Source: Oreocharis arfaki (lineage: Eukaryota > Chordata > Aves > Passeriformes > Paramythiidae). From it: DNA of 64,000 nt. A program made the translations under genes and the position numbers. The notes beneath the pieces are model-generated. The model was given only the letters and a program-made list of their open reading frames with translations, was not told the DNA's origin and searched no databases. The stretch is taken from contig VZRR01008077.1 of the NCBI GenBank assembly GCA_013398015.1, positions 588,826 to 652,825 of the forward strand, read 5' to 3'. Shown here piece after piece: positions 25,943 through 38,480 of this stretch (position 1 is its first letter; the number at the start of each line of letters is the position of its first letter).

Positions 25943-27999
25943 AAGGCAGGGGTGGGCAAAATCTTGGGAGGGGACATACCCAGGACAGCAGACCCAAACT
26001 GACCAAAGCGATATTCCAAACCATATGGCATCTTCTCAGTAGTAAGAGCTGAGAGAAAGGAGGAGAAAGGAGGGGCATTTATTTTTTATGATACTTGCCT
26101 TCCAGAGCAACCATTACACATAATGAAGCTCCAGTTCTAGGGAAGTGGCCAGACATTGCCTGCTGATGGGAAGTAGAGAATAAATCTTTTGTTTTCCTTT
26201 GCTTCCACATGTGACCTTTGCTTTCACTTTATCAAACTGCCTTTATCTTGACCCACAAGTTGTTTTTTCCCATCTTATTTCCCCCCTGCCTGTCCTGCTG
26301 AGGAGGGGAGTGATAACAGTAGCTTGATGGGCACCTGATGTCCAGTCAAGGCCAACCCACCACATCACATTGCCTAATGAAACAGCCTTTGGGTCAGGTC
26401 TGTGGCCAGGCCACCCAGTAGCACCTCCTCTCTAGCTCTTGACCATGAAGCCACCCCTACTGCCCCTTCCCAGCTGATGGATGCAGGGTAACCCACTCCT
26501 GTGGCAGGCAGTGGACACGATGGCCCATGTGGGCCCAAGCAGCCTGTACCAACATGAGCCAGTGTCTGGTCACTCGGCTTCCTAGGGACAGCAAAGCTCC
26601 CTCAGCCTGCTCCACCTTGGCTGCATGACTCCAAGCGCTCATACCAGCACTTATCATGGCTCAGCCGATGCACAGGAACAGGGAAATGGTTTTATAATTA
26701 CTTATCTGATAACCAGCCTCCTTCACAGCCAGCTCCTCCGTGTGTGAGCACGTCAGCTGCTTCCAGCTCAGGCCACTTAATGCAAACTACGCTCAAGCGT
26801 GACTTGGCACCAGCAGTGCCTACTGCTGCCAGAAGACAGTGGAGGACAATCTGAAAAATTCCTCTCAGTTCCTCCACGTGCAAGTAAATGCAGTGCTAAG
26901 GCTGCAAGAGGACAGAGTTGCTGCCCTGGACCTCAGGATGCTGAGCAGCTCCAGCTTTCCAGGGCCGCCTTCTCCTGGGTTCAGCAAGGTGCTTATGTGT
27001 GATCAAAGGAGGAAACAGCACTGTCAGATGTCAACAGCTTTGCCCACTGCAGAATAAAAAGCCTCTTTCAGAGATTAATGCTCTGAGCAATTACTCACCC
27101 CATGAAAGGAAAAGCGTCTTCAGCCAAGGTGACACCAGGACCCCAGGACCATGCACACTTTTGTTTCCCTTTCACAGTTAATATGGGCTTTTCATTTCCC
27201 AAGGAGAAGAAAAAAAGGTGGATTGGAAACTAAAGTTTTGCTATTTTTTTATTTTTAATAAGGATAGCTGGGCCAGCAGCATAAAAACATGAAAACAACC
27301 CCAACTTTATTGCTAAATTAAAGAAAAAACACTAACATGAATAGGCACAGAAATCTGAATTAGGAATGTGAGCTGGTAATTACCCTTTTGGGCCCTGATT
27401 AATTGCATTTGAAGCCACAGAGACACTGAGCCGCCAAACGGGACTGACTGCTAACAAAATCCACCCCACAAACAAACCTGTCTTTCTCTCCCTGTGCCAC
27501 CACACAGGAATGGCAGCTCCCCAGATGCTGTCAGCTTTTGTGTCCTGGTGTGCAGTGCTATTCAGGTCTGGACGGAGATACAAAGTCACACTATTGGGTA
27601 CCTCAGATAACCCCACTGAGGTGGTCCAGCCTGCAGACTTGTGGTCTCCCAGTAGAAGGCCAGGAATGGACAGATGCCATCTCCTCCACCTCTAGATGGA
27701 GGATCACTATCTGTGTGTTTAGCTGTACCAGTTGAAGAATGCAGCTCCACTAGTGGTTATTACACACTAAAAAGGGACAGAAGATTTCATCCACTTTGTT
27801 GCACAGGCGTAGGAACATTGCATTTGGTTGGGTCAAAGAGCTCTGTAATCCAGCTCCCTGTCTACAAGAGCGGACAGTAAAAGACAGGCAAGAAATTCAA
27901 GAACAAGACACATATAATGAGATCCTTCTTGTGACACACACTTTATATTCGTGCACAGCAGAGCTTAGACATTTTGAGAATTAGAAAATAACTTTCAGC

Positions 28000-28800
28000 A
28001 ACCAATGTTGGCTTCATCCTATAGAAACTGCTCTAGCGCATTTTTGAACCCACAGATTTTGTGGTCCCTATAGAGTCCTCTGGAAACGAATTTCATAATT
28101 TATCACACAGCTTGTGATTTCATACTTCCTTTTGTTCACTTTAAGCTTGCTTTTCAGATTTCACAGGCTGCACCTGGTTTTTGCATTCTGAGAAATAAAA
28201 TTAATCATGTTTTCCTCACTGACTCAAATTTTTGGTGATTTCACAAACTTCTACTCTATCCCAACCATCACCTTATCAAGACTGAAGTCTTTCAGTCTAC
28301 TTATTCCTGTCCTACAGAAGCCAATTCACATCTGTAATCACCTCTGTCATTCTTCTCAGCACCTTACTTTATTATGTACACTTTCAGAGAGGCAATACCC
28401 AGACCCGCACACGGTATTCACAAGGTGGGGAAATCTTGGATTTCCACAGCTGAAGCTCTGTGTTTTGTTCCCCATTCTTTGCCTAATTCTTTGTAACACC
28501 ACCTTTGGCTTTCTGACTGCTGCTGACTGTTGAGCTACAGTTTTCATGGAAAAACCCTCAGAGCTACTGAAATCTCCTTCCTAGATTGCAATGGTCCTTT
28601 TCCCCCTCGGCCCTCTCCCCTGCTTTGTGCATACCACCACCAAACTGCCTTTTTACCGTGTATATTATGAGATCCTTCTCCAGCATTTTTCAGTCAGCTC
28701 CACATTTGGGTATCCTAAGTGAATTTCACAATCAGCCAAGTTAGTTATATCACTAGCACCTCCAAGACCAGATCATTCAAGAATCTCTGCTGGTAAATAC
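28000..28800 (-). mobile_element. Old CR1 LINE fragment (ORF2 3' part), minus strand
   Basis: Read on the minus strand, the segment follows the CR1 ORF2 3' region in order. Near 28790 is a remnant of the AATGATCTGG stretch, followed by decayed sequence where the reverse-transcriptase ADD motif region should be. At about 28670-28710 are AGCTGACTG and GAAGGATCTCAT. At about 28500-28540 is a CAGCAGCAGTCAGAAAGCC equivalent of the AAVKKA segment. At about 28405-28440 is a CCCACCTTGTGAATACCGTG equivalent of the PHLEYCV segment. Nearer 28080-28360 are traces of the terminal CR1 segment (AAACAAAAGGAAGTATG-like, then CCAGAGGACTCTATAG). Stops and indels interrupt every frame, so it is a fossil and cannot move. 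The boundaries are approximate. It is the largest repeat in the window and was recognised from memory of CR1 consensus sequence. Confidence 0.75.
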
Positions 28801-31800
28801 ATGTATCTTTTCAGATACGAAGTTTTTAAGTCTTCATCCCCAGAGGATGCACTGTTTTAAAATGTAGGCTCATTGACACCTACTAGCTTTCAATCCCCTA
28901 TTTTAAAAACTTTCCTCTAACAATTTTATTTTAAATGTCAGAAACCAAGGATTGTTGTTAATGTCTTCAAATGCCAAAGCATCCATCCTTAAAAAAAGGC
29001 TCCAACCTGGCAGAAAATAAGCTTACAGCCTATATCAGTCATACATCAAACAACCAGAAAGGCTGTTAATATAATTATCTTCTTATTGCTATTTTGGGAG
29101 GCACAGTAGGTTTTGATAGATCTGGAAGTAATAGGATCTCTTAAGCCATAATTTATGAGCATGTCTGTCTTGAACAATTTTCCACATGGGAAATTAATCA
29201 CATTCTGCCTAATGGGAGGAAAAATATCCCTTTGCATTTTGAATTGGATTTGCCATGGTCAATTGGATGTGGGGCTCTTCTTTATCCCTACTCACAATCT
29301 GAGGTGTAGCGTTGCCATCTAAGATTCACTATGCTAGATTCCACAGACGAAGGTATTTCACTGATGGGTGATACTTTTATGCAATGCCCACAGTGACATA
29401 AGTCAAATATACCAGCACGGCACAGCCACAGAATGGGATTGTGACAGGTGTCAAGAATTGTAGATAATCATTGCAGAAACTACATCCCAGTAAATTTCAG
29501 TGGCAGCTGCTGTATAGTCCACACATACTTTGGTGTTAGTCCTGTGAAAAATAAATAATTGGGCCAGATTTAGGAAGCAGGCAGCACATCTCCCTTCACC
29601 AGCAGACCAACACAGATCACCTGGACCCAGGTGAAGTGAAATGGCTCATCTGCCATTGCACTCAGAGATGCAGCTCAAGCCACCATGGACCCACACTCCA
29701 ATCTGAATGTGTGAAACAAGTTTCCAAGCCACACCACTTTGTAAAACAGTCATGGTCCTTAGACATGTACCTGAATCTCAGGTACAACCAGAGTGAATTT
29801 AGCTGAGGCAATGGGTTGCATACTTGAAATCACAACACCAGAAGCTCCTTTGGTACAGAAATGCAAGACTTCTCAGCAGAGTCACTGCCCATCCAAAGAC
29901 ACAACCCTGGGCATGAGGTCCTGGGAGATGTGACTGGATGCTGAAAGTCACTAAATACTGGAGCAGTGCTGCAGTTCTGAATGACACAGGACAAAGTATC
30001 AAAGCCAGCACAAGGACTCACAGATCTCATGTACCACAGAGACATTTATTCCTGCAGGTAAACTCCTGCAAGACACCACAAGGAATTAAACTGAAGGTTG
30101 CTCATGTGCCAGGCTAATGACTCGTCTGGAGGCTGGCTGTTCTTTGTACCTCCACGGGCAGTCAAGAATGAACTGTCCAGAAACTGGGGCTGGCCTTCCC
30201 TAAAGCTTTTACTGAAATCATTTGCCAAACTTCACGTTCAGATTTTAATCCCTTCCTGTGTCATCATCAAAAACCCATTGTGCAGAGCAGATGTCCTGGT
30301 GCCGATTCATCTCCGCTGCATATCTAAGAGACTCACTTCTTGGAAAATCCCAACTTGTTTATGGTTCCAATGGAAAAGGGGTGAGAAAGAGAGACTCGGA
30401 AAAGGTGGAGGAAAATAAACCAGGAAACTAACACATCAGCTGGCACTGAGATAAAGAAGGTGTTTCCAGGTAGCAGGAAAAGATCCGTGTCTCTGGAATC
30501 CCTTGACTTTGCCATTAAGAAGCAGAATACGGAGTTACTCAATGTTTCTTTAAGGCTAAAATACTAAAGGAAAACAGGATGACTTAAAGTAAGAAAGGAG
30601 TAATCTTATGACTGGAAACTATGAGTGCCCCTAGCCAACCACCCAAAGGAACTGAGTAATGTTCATTAGTCAGTGACTTTATTGGTACTTGGGACATTCG
30701 ACTTCTGAGCAAGATTTAGACCAAGAAGATATTCTGGGGCATGCTACTCTATTTATGTTTGGATGGAATTCAGCCGCATAATATTTTTCCATGCTGATTT
30801 AGGCAGAACCAGCCCTCACTTTTTCCCTTTGCAGGCTAAGAGTGGGTCCCCTTCTTGGGATCAGCATGGTGGAAATGCCACTTCCCAACCAGCAGCGTGA
30901 GGGCAGAGGGGATGGCTGAAGAAGAGTGGTTCTCTTGCACAGAATCTAAAGATATTTTCCAAAGTATTTATTCTCAGAGTAGAAACCCACTGTCCCAGGC
31001 ACAATATAAACACAAGACAGTCTCTGAGATTAATTTGTTCACAGCCAAAATGTTAGGTGTTCCACTGTGGCTTTTGAACAAATTAACAAGGAGCAGAGAA
31101 GTGTTGAGCACCTGAATTAACACTGGGCACCTGTGCACAACAAAATCCAGGTCATACCTCAAAATTACCTGACTGCAAGAAATACAGAGCATCAAAGGCT
31201 GCCTGTTAAGCAGCTTGGTGATGCTATACTTGCCACAGCAATGGTGGGCCAGATTCAGCTACTACAAAGATCCTGTGAATGAAGGGATGGTTATGGAAAG
31301 AGAAGGGAAGTGAGACCAGCGGAGCCAGTGGGACCAGTGGAGCCCAGCAGAGAAATTTCTCAGGCACCCAACAGGCCACACAATGCAGCAGAACCTTCCA
31401 TTGCACTCATCCGCAAGACAAGCAAAAGAGTATTTCCTGCTGAGTTACACAAAACCATGTGGCTGCAAATAGATTTGAAAGATTGGGCTTTTTCCTTCTA
31501 GACAGACAAGAAGGAAGAAATAAAAGCATTTCTTGCAAACGCTACAATGATTGCTCTGTGACGTGAGTTTTTCTGAACGCAGTGTTCATACACGTACACT
31601 TGAAAGGGCACACGCAACTGAGAGACTGGTGTTGTGGTGACATAAATTATACTGGTGCTACGTACAAATCAGAGTGGTGGTGTCCAGAAATCATGAAGTT
31701 TTGATTAAAAACCAGAAGCAGCTCAGGAAAACGCTAGATTTTGACAAGTTTCTACTACTGGATAGACTAAAATCCTTCTTTTTGAGACTGAGATCTTACA

Positions 31801-33299
31801 ACCACAAGCTACTGACCCTTCATGTCCAATTGCTGTGCACTCCGAATTAATCTTCATGATGATCTTTTCACCATGTGGCTCCAGAGAACCAAATCACAGA
31901 AATACAGCATGAGAGCTCAAGAGACCAGCAAATCCATTACCCTGATTCCTTGTACAATCAACTCTACCTATGGCACTACTGGGGAAGTCTGTTTAACCTG
32001 TAGTTACAGACCTTCTAAGTGGAGAGTTGTCATCTCAGGCCATCCAAAATCACCTCTCCAATGCACTATGACAAGAAAGGAGGATGCACATTTGGTACAT
32101 TGAAGAAAAGTTTAGGTCTTACTCACCACCTTATTTTTTATGTTATTTATCTAGAAAAAGTACCAGATGGATCTTTTTCACAGGTGTTGGTCTTGTTCAG
32201 GAGGTGGGTTTTTAAAATTTTTCTCTGGATGACTCTGTTTTGCACATTGCTTATTTTAGCTCATATTTTATAAATTTTTGTTCATGTGCCAAGAGGGAAA
32301 GACAGGTGCATTTCAGATACTGCACTGGAGATTAATTAAATAACTATTACTTGAAAAAGAGGGCACTGACATGAGCTTTTCGGAAATACAAAAACAAAGA
32401 ACCTAACAAATTTCTGATATTTTGAAGGCATACAGAACATTTTATTTTTAATGACAAGCAGATCAGTCTCCTGCAGTCAGATCCTACAGACAGCTCAGCT
32501 GCCTGGGAGGGATTCAGGAGGGTCACTTCTGAGTCAGCTCAATCAGTCAGATTGCTTTAGATCATCTCATAACCCCCAGGAAACCTGCATCAGTAATGAA
32601 TCACAGCATAAACCCAGAGCCCCCAAGGAACCAGAGGCACCACAAATGAGGAAAAGAAAAAATTTTTCTTGGCCCTTTCCAGGCATTGCAATAGGGAAAT
32701 GCCGCAGAAAGGGAAGCAGGTATTTCCAAATGGAAAAACCATTAACGAGAACAGAGTCTGGCCCTAGGACTCCTACAGATCAGAACCAAACTGAGTGACA
32801 CTGGAGCCGGCGTCTCATTGCTGCGAGTGAGAAACCAGCCCGGCTGCACCACGAGATTAGAAACACATGGAGCATCAGTGAGCCCCTGGGGGACAGCAAA
32901 CCATTTCAAGCCACAGATGAGAGGAAAAAGAAGAGACGAGCACGGAAGGGACAGTCTGACAGTCCCTTCATCACATGCTGGCATTGAGATGGACCCAGGG
33001 GACTTCAGAAAGGGACACAAACACCCACACTGGCTACCCTGCAGCACCACAAGGACCTGTGTGTGGTTCATGGGGCTGAAGAAGCCAAGAGAAGCTGTGT
33101 CCTTGTGCCGGAAACAAGCTACGTGCAAGCGCAGAAGCAAGAGACAAAAATTAATGAGACTGAAGAGAATTATCCCCTCTCCCCAAGGGTCCACGGGTAA
33201 ATACAGGTTTTCCTGCGAGCATACTGCCACTTGGGGTGATAGCTTTCCTTCCATTGTATTAAAATAGCGAACCAATTTGAAACAGAAGTCAAATTTCCA

Positions 33300-33322
33300 A
33301 ACACACATGCACAAACACACAC
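33300..33322. repeat. Imperfect CA repeat
   Basis: AACACACATGCACAAACACA followed by CAC, an interrupted dinucleotide tract. It falls inside a long minus-strand open frame and contributes to its lack of stops. Confidence 0.65.
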
Positions 33323-35511
33323 CAGGAACACACTGACACTTCAGAAAACAGGAGTCAGGGTCAGATGACACTTGGGCTCTTCTGAAAATTTCCTGCTGGA
33401 GCCTTTCACACTGTAAAACTACCTTGAAATAATTTGAACACTCCAGGAGGAAAAGCCAGCTGCTTCCCTAGGTCAGCCTGAGACCTGCTCTTGAGATCCT
33501 TCACTTGGCTCACCCAAAATGATCATGTTCTTGGGGAGAAGGATTTCACTGCCCTCCCTAAGATACAGAAAAAAGACCAGTTTGTGACCCCCATATGCCA
33601 ACGGGAGGTTCCCTGCCTGCACCAGCCTCTGCTCGCATGAAGCTCAGTTTTATGAGCCTGAGAGCACTGCTTTGAAGGAGGACAGAATGGGAGTGAGAGA
33701 CTATAAATCACCTGGGAAGAACAGCACTTGGCTCTCTGGACACTCTCAGTCCTACATCCACACTCTTCTAGTGCGGTACCAATGTCAAGAGAACCTATGC
33801 CTTTGGCAGCCGAATCTAAAACAGACTCCTGTGGGAAACAGCTGGACACTGCCAGGGTGAGGGACTGGTCTCCCAACCACCTCCATCCCTTCAAAATCCC
33901 ACTGCAAAAATCACAAATCACTCTGAGCTGCCCCACCAAACACGTCAATGCTCTGATGCCCAAATCCTTACTCCCTCCTTGCACCCGCCAGTCCTCTGAG
34001 GCCGCAGCAGTGAACCCTCCTCTCTTTGTTACACTACTGCACACAGCAGCTGCCAAGAAACAGTTTTTCCTCTGCAAAGGAATCAATTCACCATAATGCA
34101 GTAATTTCACTCTCTGGTAATTAAAAAGCTTAAGCTCCAACTCACACTTCCAAGCATTTGCTCAGATGGGAGGAAAACTAACAAAAACAGTCAGAGCCAT
34201 CACCAGAACCACCCCTGTGAAAGGCCTAATTCCCTATATTGCTTTAATTAAAAGTGGATGAATAGCAATCTCTCAGCCCAGAGACCTTTAAGAGAAATAA
34301 AGTCAACCTATAGGCTTATGAAAATAAAACAGGAGGATGGAAACAAACACAAAAATCCTGCCAGTTTTAGGGCTTACCAGAGGATTATAACATCTAGACT
34401 CTCTTTTCAAGGGGAGGTGAACTGAGAAATGGATGTCGTAGAGAGGACACAACCACCCCTTGAAGTGAGTATCATGCACAGGGATGGGAGAAGAGGAGCA
34501 GAAAGCTGCAGAGAGGCAACAGCCTTGCCCACACATTTCTGTCTTCATGGCTGCCTGGAGGAACACTCCTATCTGCTGACACCACAAAACAAAGGACCTG
34601 GTTTAATTGCAAAAAACCAAAAATGGGCCCAGGGGAGAAAATCCAAATAGATGATGAGTATAGCTACCTCCAGTGAAACAGAGAACAAGCAGTAAGGAAT
34701 AATCTAATCTGTACAAGCTAAGTATTTATCATCATTCTTACAGCAAGAGACCACCCTGCTCCAGAGGACATCTGCAAAGAGATGTGAGCATGGAGGCTTT
34801 TAACACAGCAATACCACCAGTCAGGGCATAGGTAACTACAGAAGGACTTTATTGCTGCAGTATTTAAGTGCTATACAATGTTTTATGGATTTATTCTTCT
34901 ATTGCCACAGGGAGATATGGCAATTCTAGTTTGTCTCTCTTTTGCCCCAATACAATATGTGCACAGAGTCTGGGGGTAGATTTGGACCCTCCTTCTTCTA
35001 CTTGAGCCCCCAGACCTTCTATTTCCTACCTGTAAAGAACCTCTGGCAGTGTGGAAAACTAGCGACACATCTTGGGCTGACTTAGTAACTAAATATGGGC
35101 TTAACCAGTGATTCCCAAGTTCACACCCTGTGGTAGGGGGACAGAGAGAAACTGAAACCAAGCCCCTAAAGTGGGCTCCAGCCCCCCTCAACTGGTCCCA
35201 CGTGCCCAGGATAAGCCTGCATGGTAGTGGGTGTACGATGTCATCTCGGGCTTTGCTGGAGCAGTGTGGACACACACATGCTCACAATGAACCAAACTCA
35301 ATTGCTTTTCCACTTGGGCCAGAGAAAATTAAAGCCTTGTGAAAGTCATTTTGTCTTAGAAAGAAAGCAAATTTACTTTGCTTAGATTTATTACAACTTA
35401 GCCTTCTTATCAGTCTGATTTCATTCTTAAGTCATTTTAAACCCTAGTATCATATAATCTGGCAGCTACAGTGATGGGTTTCACACAAAAAAACATAGGG
35501 AAAGGGTTTTC

Positions 35512-35645
35512 AAATGCACTTAGACCCGCTGTGACTGCTCCTGCTGAAGTCAACAGTAAATCCAATGATACCATTGGGAGCAGAGGTCAAGGGTGAGCAG
35601 GCTTGACACCACAGAAACTTATGGGTGGGATTTTCAATCTCTTCA
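35512..35645. repeat. Ancient amniote interspersed repeat-like segment
   Basis: The phrases TTTTCAAATGCACTTAGA, CTGAAGTCAACAG, CCATTGGGAGCAGAGGTCA and GTGGGATTTTCAATC recall a common old reptile/bird repeat. That repeat is built around TGAAGTCAATGGGAGT and its inverted partner ACTTCAATGGGAGCAGG, flanked by TTTTCAAA-type ends. The two halves are partly inverted relative to each other, as in a MITE-like DNA element. The identification rests on recollection and the family name is uncertain. Confidence 0.4.
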
Positions 35646-37477
35646 AAACCGATTACTAATAACAAAGTATATTAAAAGTAAAGAGCTAAGCTGTGACCCT
35701 GAAAATATTTACATATGTGCCTAGCTCACGGATTGTAAGTAATTACGGGAGGCCTGATTTCTCTCACTTTCTTTAATGAAAGCCAGGAATAAGGGCCCAG
35801 ATGTGTGGAAAACCTTGGCTCATGGAGAGGGTCAGTTACAATGATTTTGGTGGAATTACTCATGCTCTGCAGAGACTTTGAGCACAGGCATGCACACAGC
35901 AAGACTTCTTAGAAACACCAGGATCTTCCTAAACACTCAGCCGCACAGTGACATGCAAAGACACCAAATGTGAGACAGGACTTTTTGGGCTATGAAGGTG
36001 CTGGATAACAGCATTTAAATCCACTCTCTTCTAATCGACTGTAGCAAAACTTGGACCAGAAAACGAAGGCTAGTCAAGAAAAACTGGAGGGGTGTGTGTG
36101 TTTTATTATTTGTGCAGGTCTGACATCGTGACATGCACTAACCTAACTTCAAAGGATGAAACATCATTATTACAAAGCATTGCATTGAGTATAACCATTT
36201 CCAGGCTATTATGCAAGCCCAACTGAAATAATATTATGGGTACAGGATTATTCTTGTTCTCTATTAATCCCAAGAGGAAGAGGGATGTGACTTATTCTCT
36301 CATCCTGATAAATCATCTCAAGACACTGCTGAATCAGACATGCTTGCAGCTTAAGAGGAAATAAGTAAAAATGTTCAGCTTTTATTACTAAGTTTGAAGA
36401 TTCATTAACAAGAATGTAAAAGTAAACCTCATTTAAATCCCCTCATTGTTCACAACATAAACCCTTAGATTGTGTAGCTACACTGGAATGAGAAAAAAAA
36501 AAAAGATTTAGGGGAGGTGACCTTCCCAGCTATTCCTTTCCAGGCAGTTTCGCTCCCAGGTTCCCGCACAATACAGCACTCTTCCCTGCAAACGCTTCAG
36601 GGGAAATGCTTTACTTGCATAAAGGCTGCAACTGTTCCCACTGCAGTGAAGCCGTAAAACTATTGCAGTTGAACCAAAACCTGATAACAGCTTAATGGCA
36701 TAAAGCAATATTTGGACTAAATTGAGCCTGATCATATCACTCTAAAGTTCTTTTCCAAGTTAAAAGGCTTTTATTTATAGTCTTTACTTACACCCAAGAG
36801 ACTTTGACATATTTTAACTAACCTGCCTTCCTTGTCTTCTTAACCTTGGTCCCTTTCCAAGAAAAAAGATGTCATCTGACCACGAATGGGGTTTGATTTC
36901 CAGCAGCAGAATTAACCCACAACAAATCCCTTGTGTTTATTCACTGAGTGACGGTGCATGTTCTGGGGAGTGAGCTTAGCCAGTATTTCCTTGATGAAAG
37001 AGGTGGAGGGCAACAGGCTGGAGCTACCGCTCCTACCACATCAACCACTTCCATGAAACCAATCTTTGAATCCCCTCTATTCCAACTTTTCTGGTTTCAC
37101 AAATAGCACTGGGAGAGCAGACTACAGCAAGACCCACCAGTGGATTGGTGACACTCCTACTGCGACTCACTGAATCTCCTCACACTCATCACCCCATGCT
37201 GACACAGTCACCTCAGGCTGCTGCACTACAGAAACATGGCTTAGACTGTGCAATCCCGGCTACAAACACAAACTGGACAAAGCAAAGCACACAACAGCCT
37301 TCCCTTCACCTGCTAGGTACACAGGAGGGCCTTCAGAAATGCCCCAGTGGTCAGATACCACTGCAGCCACCACTACAGCCAAGGAGGGGCTAATGCAAGG
37401 ACAACTCAGCTGTATTTAAAGATCATAGAGTCAATTCACCCTCTCTTTGACAGGAATGGAAAAAATAACATTTTTGT

Positions 37478-37516
37478 CTAGGGTGAGGGAATATCACCCT
37501 AGTGAGATATCTCACT
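37478..37516. repeat. Perfect 9-bp inverted repeat abutting a perfect 16-bp palindrome
   Basis: CTAGGGTGA (37478-37486) and TCACCCTAG (37494-37502) are exact reverse complements around a 7-nt loop. Overlapping the second arm by two bases, AGTGAGATATCTCACT (37501-37516) is a perfect self-complementary 16-mer. No transposon ends, terminator context or known family was recognised. Confidence 0.85.
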
Positions 37517-38259
37517 GCCTTGGCTTTGTTAGACCAAGAAATGGGAAAGGAGGCCTGGGCAGGTGATTCAAGCAAGCTCTTAGTGGTCCAGCAGCACATC
37601 CCTGGCTGAGGGATGCAGCGGGGGCAGGTGGGTCAAGCAGAGCAGTATCACACTCCAGCAGAGCAGCTTTTGCTTGGCAGCCAGTGTCCTCCTTCCAGCT
37701 GCAGAGAGCCCACTGGTGGCTCCCTCAGCCCCTGTCACCATGTGCCAGAGCCAGCAGCAAGCAGCCCCCTCTTCTCCCAGACCCTGGAAGAAGATGGTGG
37801 CCAGGACATCGTGCAAGAGTAAATATTTATGTAGCCAGAGCCTTCCTTCCCCTGCCCTGTATTTTCTCCCCTTCTTAAAATGTCACAGATCAGCTGTTTC
37901 CATAATTGTGCAGGAAATTAGTTCCCTGCTGGCTGGCAGCTTAACACTCACGTGTGCTGCGTCTACTGTAGCTACACTGCTCACCTCTGCTGCTGGCCCT
38001 TGCATTCTCCCAGGATCTTCAAAGGATATGGCCAGAGGGGAAATGGGACAGTCAAGGATGTGGCCACAGAGCTGCCTGTGACTGTGGCAGTCCTTCTCAC
38101 AGCTGCAGCTTAGAGGAACCCCTATTCCCTGATCCACGGGTCAGATCAGGATCCCGGGAGACTCGACACTCTGTTTATGCCACTTCAGAGCAAACATCCA
38201 AACCAGACTAACAGAGTTTCCTGCCTGCACACAGCAGCGAACGCACTCAGGAAATTCAG

Positions 38260-38480
38260 GCGTATTTCAAGCTTGCAACTTTTTCTTTGTTCTTTGGACA
38301 AAGCCTCGTTCACTGGAGATGTTGCTAAAAGGATTATTATCTATAGGAGTCTTCTTTTCCCAAGAGGAAATCTGCTAAACACACAAGTCTGCATTTGCTG
38401 TGTTTTGTAGGAGGCGGGATTAATACAGGAACATTCTTCCTTCTGCTCCCCGCATCGGATGATTTAAATAGACCAGCCAT
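38260..38480. promoter_or_regulatory. Candidate regulatory segment with opposed SOX-like sites
   Basis: CTTTGT (38285-38290) and ACAAAG (38298-38303) form an inverted pair separated by 7 nt, matching SOX HMG-box half-sites. The orientation is everted, unlike the usual head-to-head SOXE dimer. The following 180 bases are unique and contain a GGCGGGATTAA stretch near 38413. The call is speculative. Confidence 0.15.

Noticed and set aside
29558..29580. GGGCCAGATT word, also at 31246-31255, typical of the start of old amniote repeats
   Set aside because: Only 10 bases match and the flanks of the two sites do not resemble each other.
31318..31347. GGAGCCAGTGGGACCAGTGG-like short repetition
   Set aside because: Imperfect and only about two to three units; low-complexity chance repetition.
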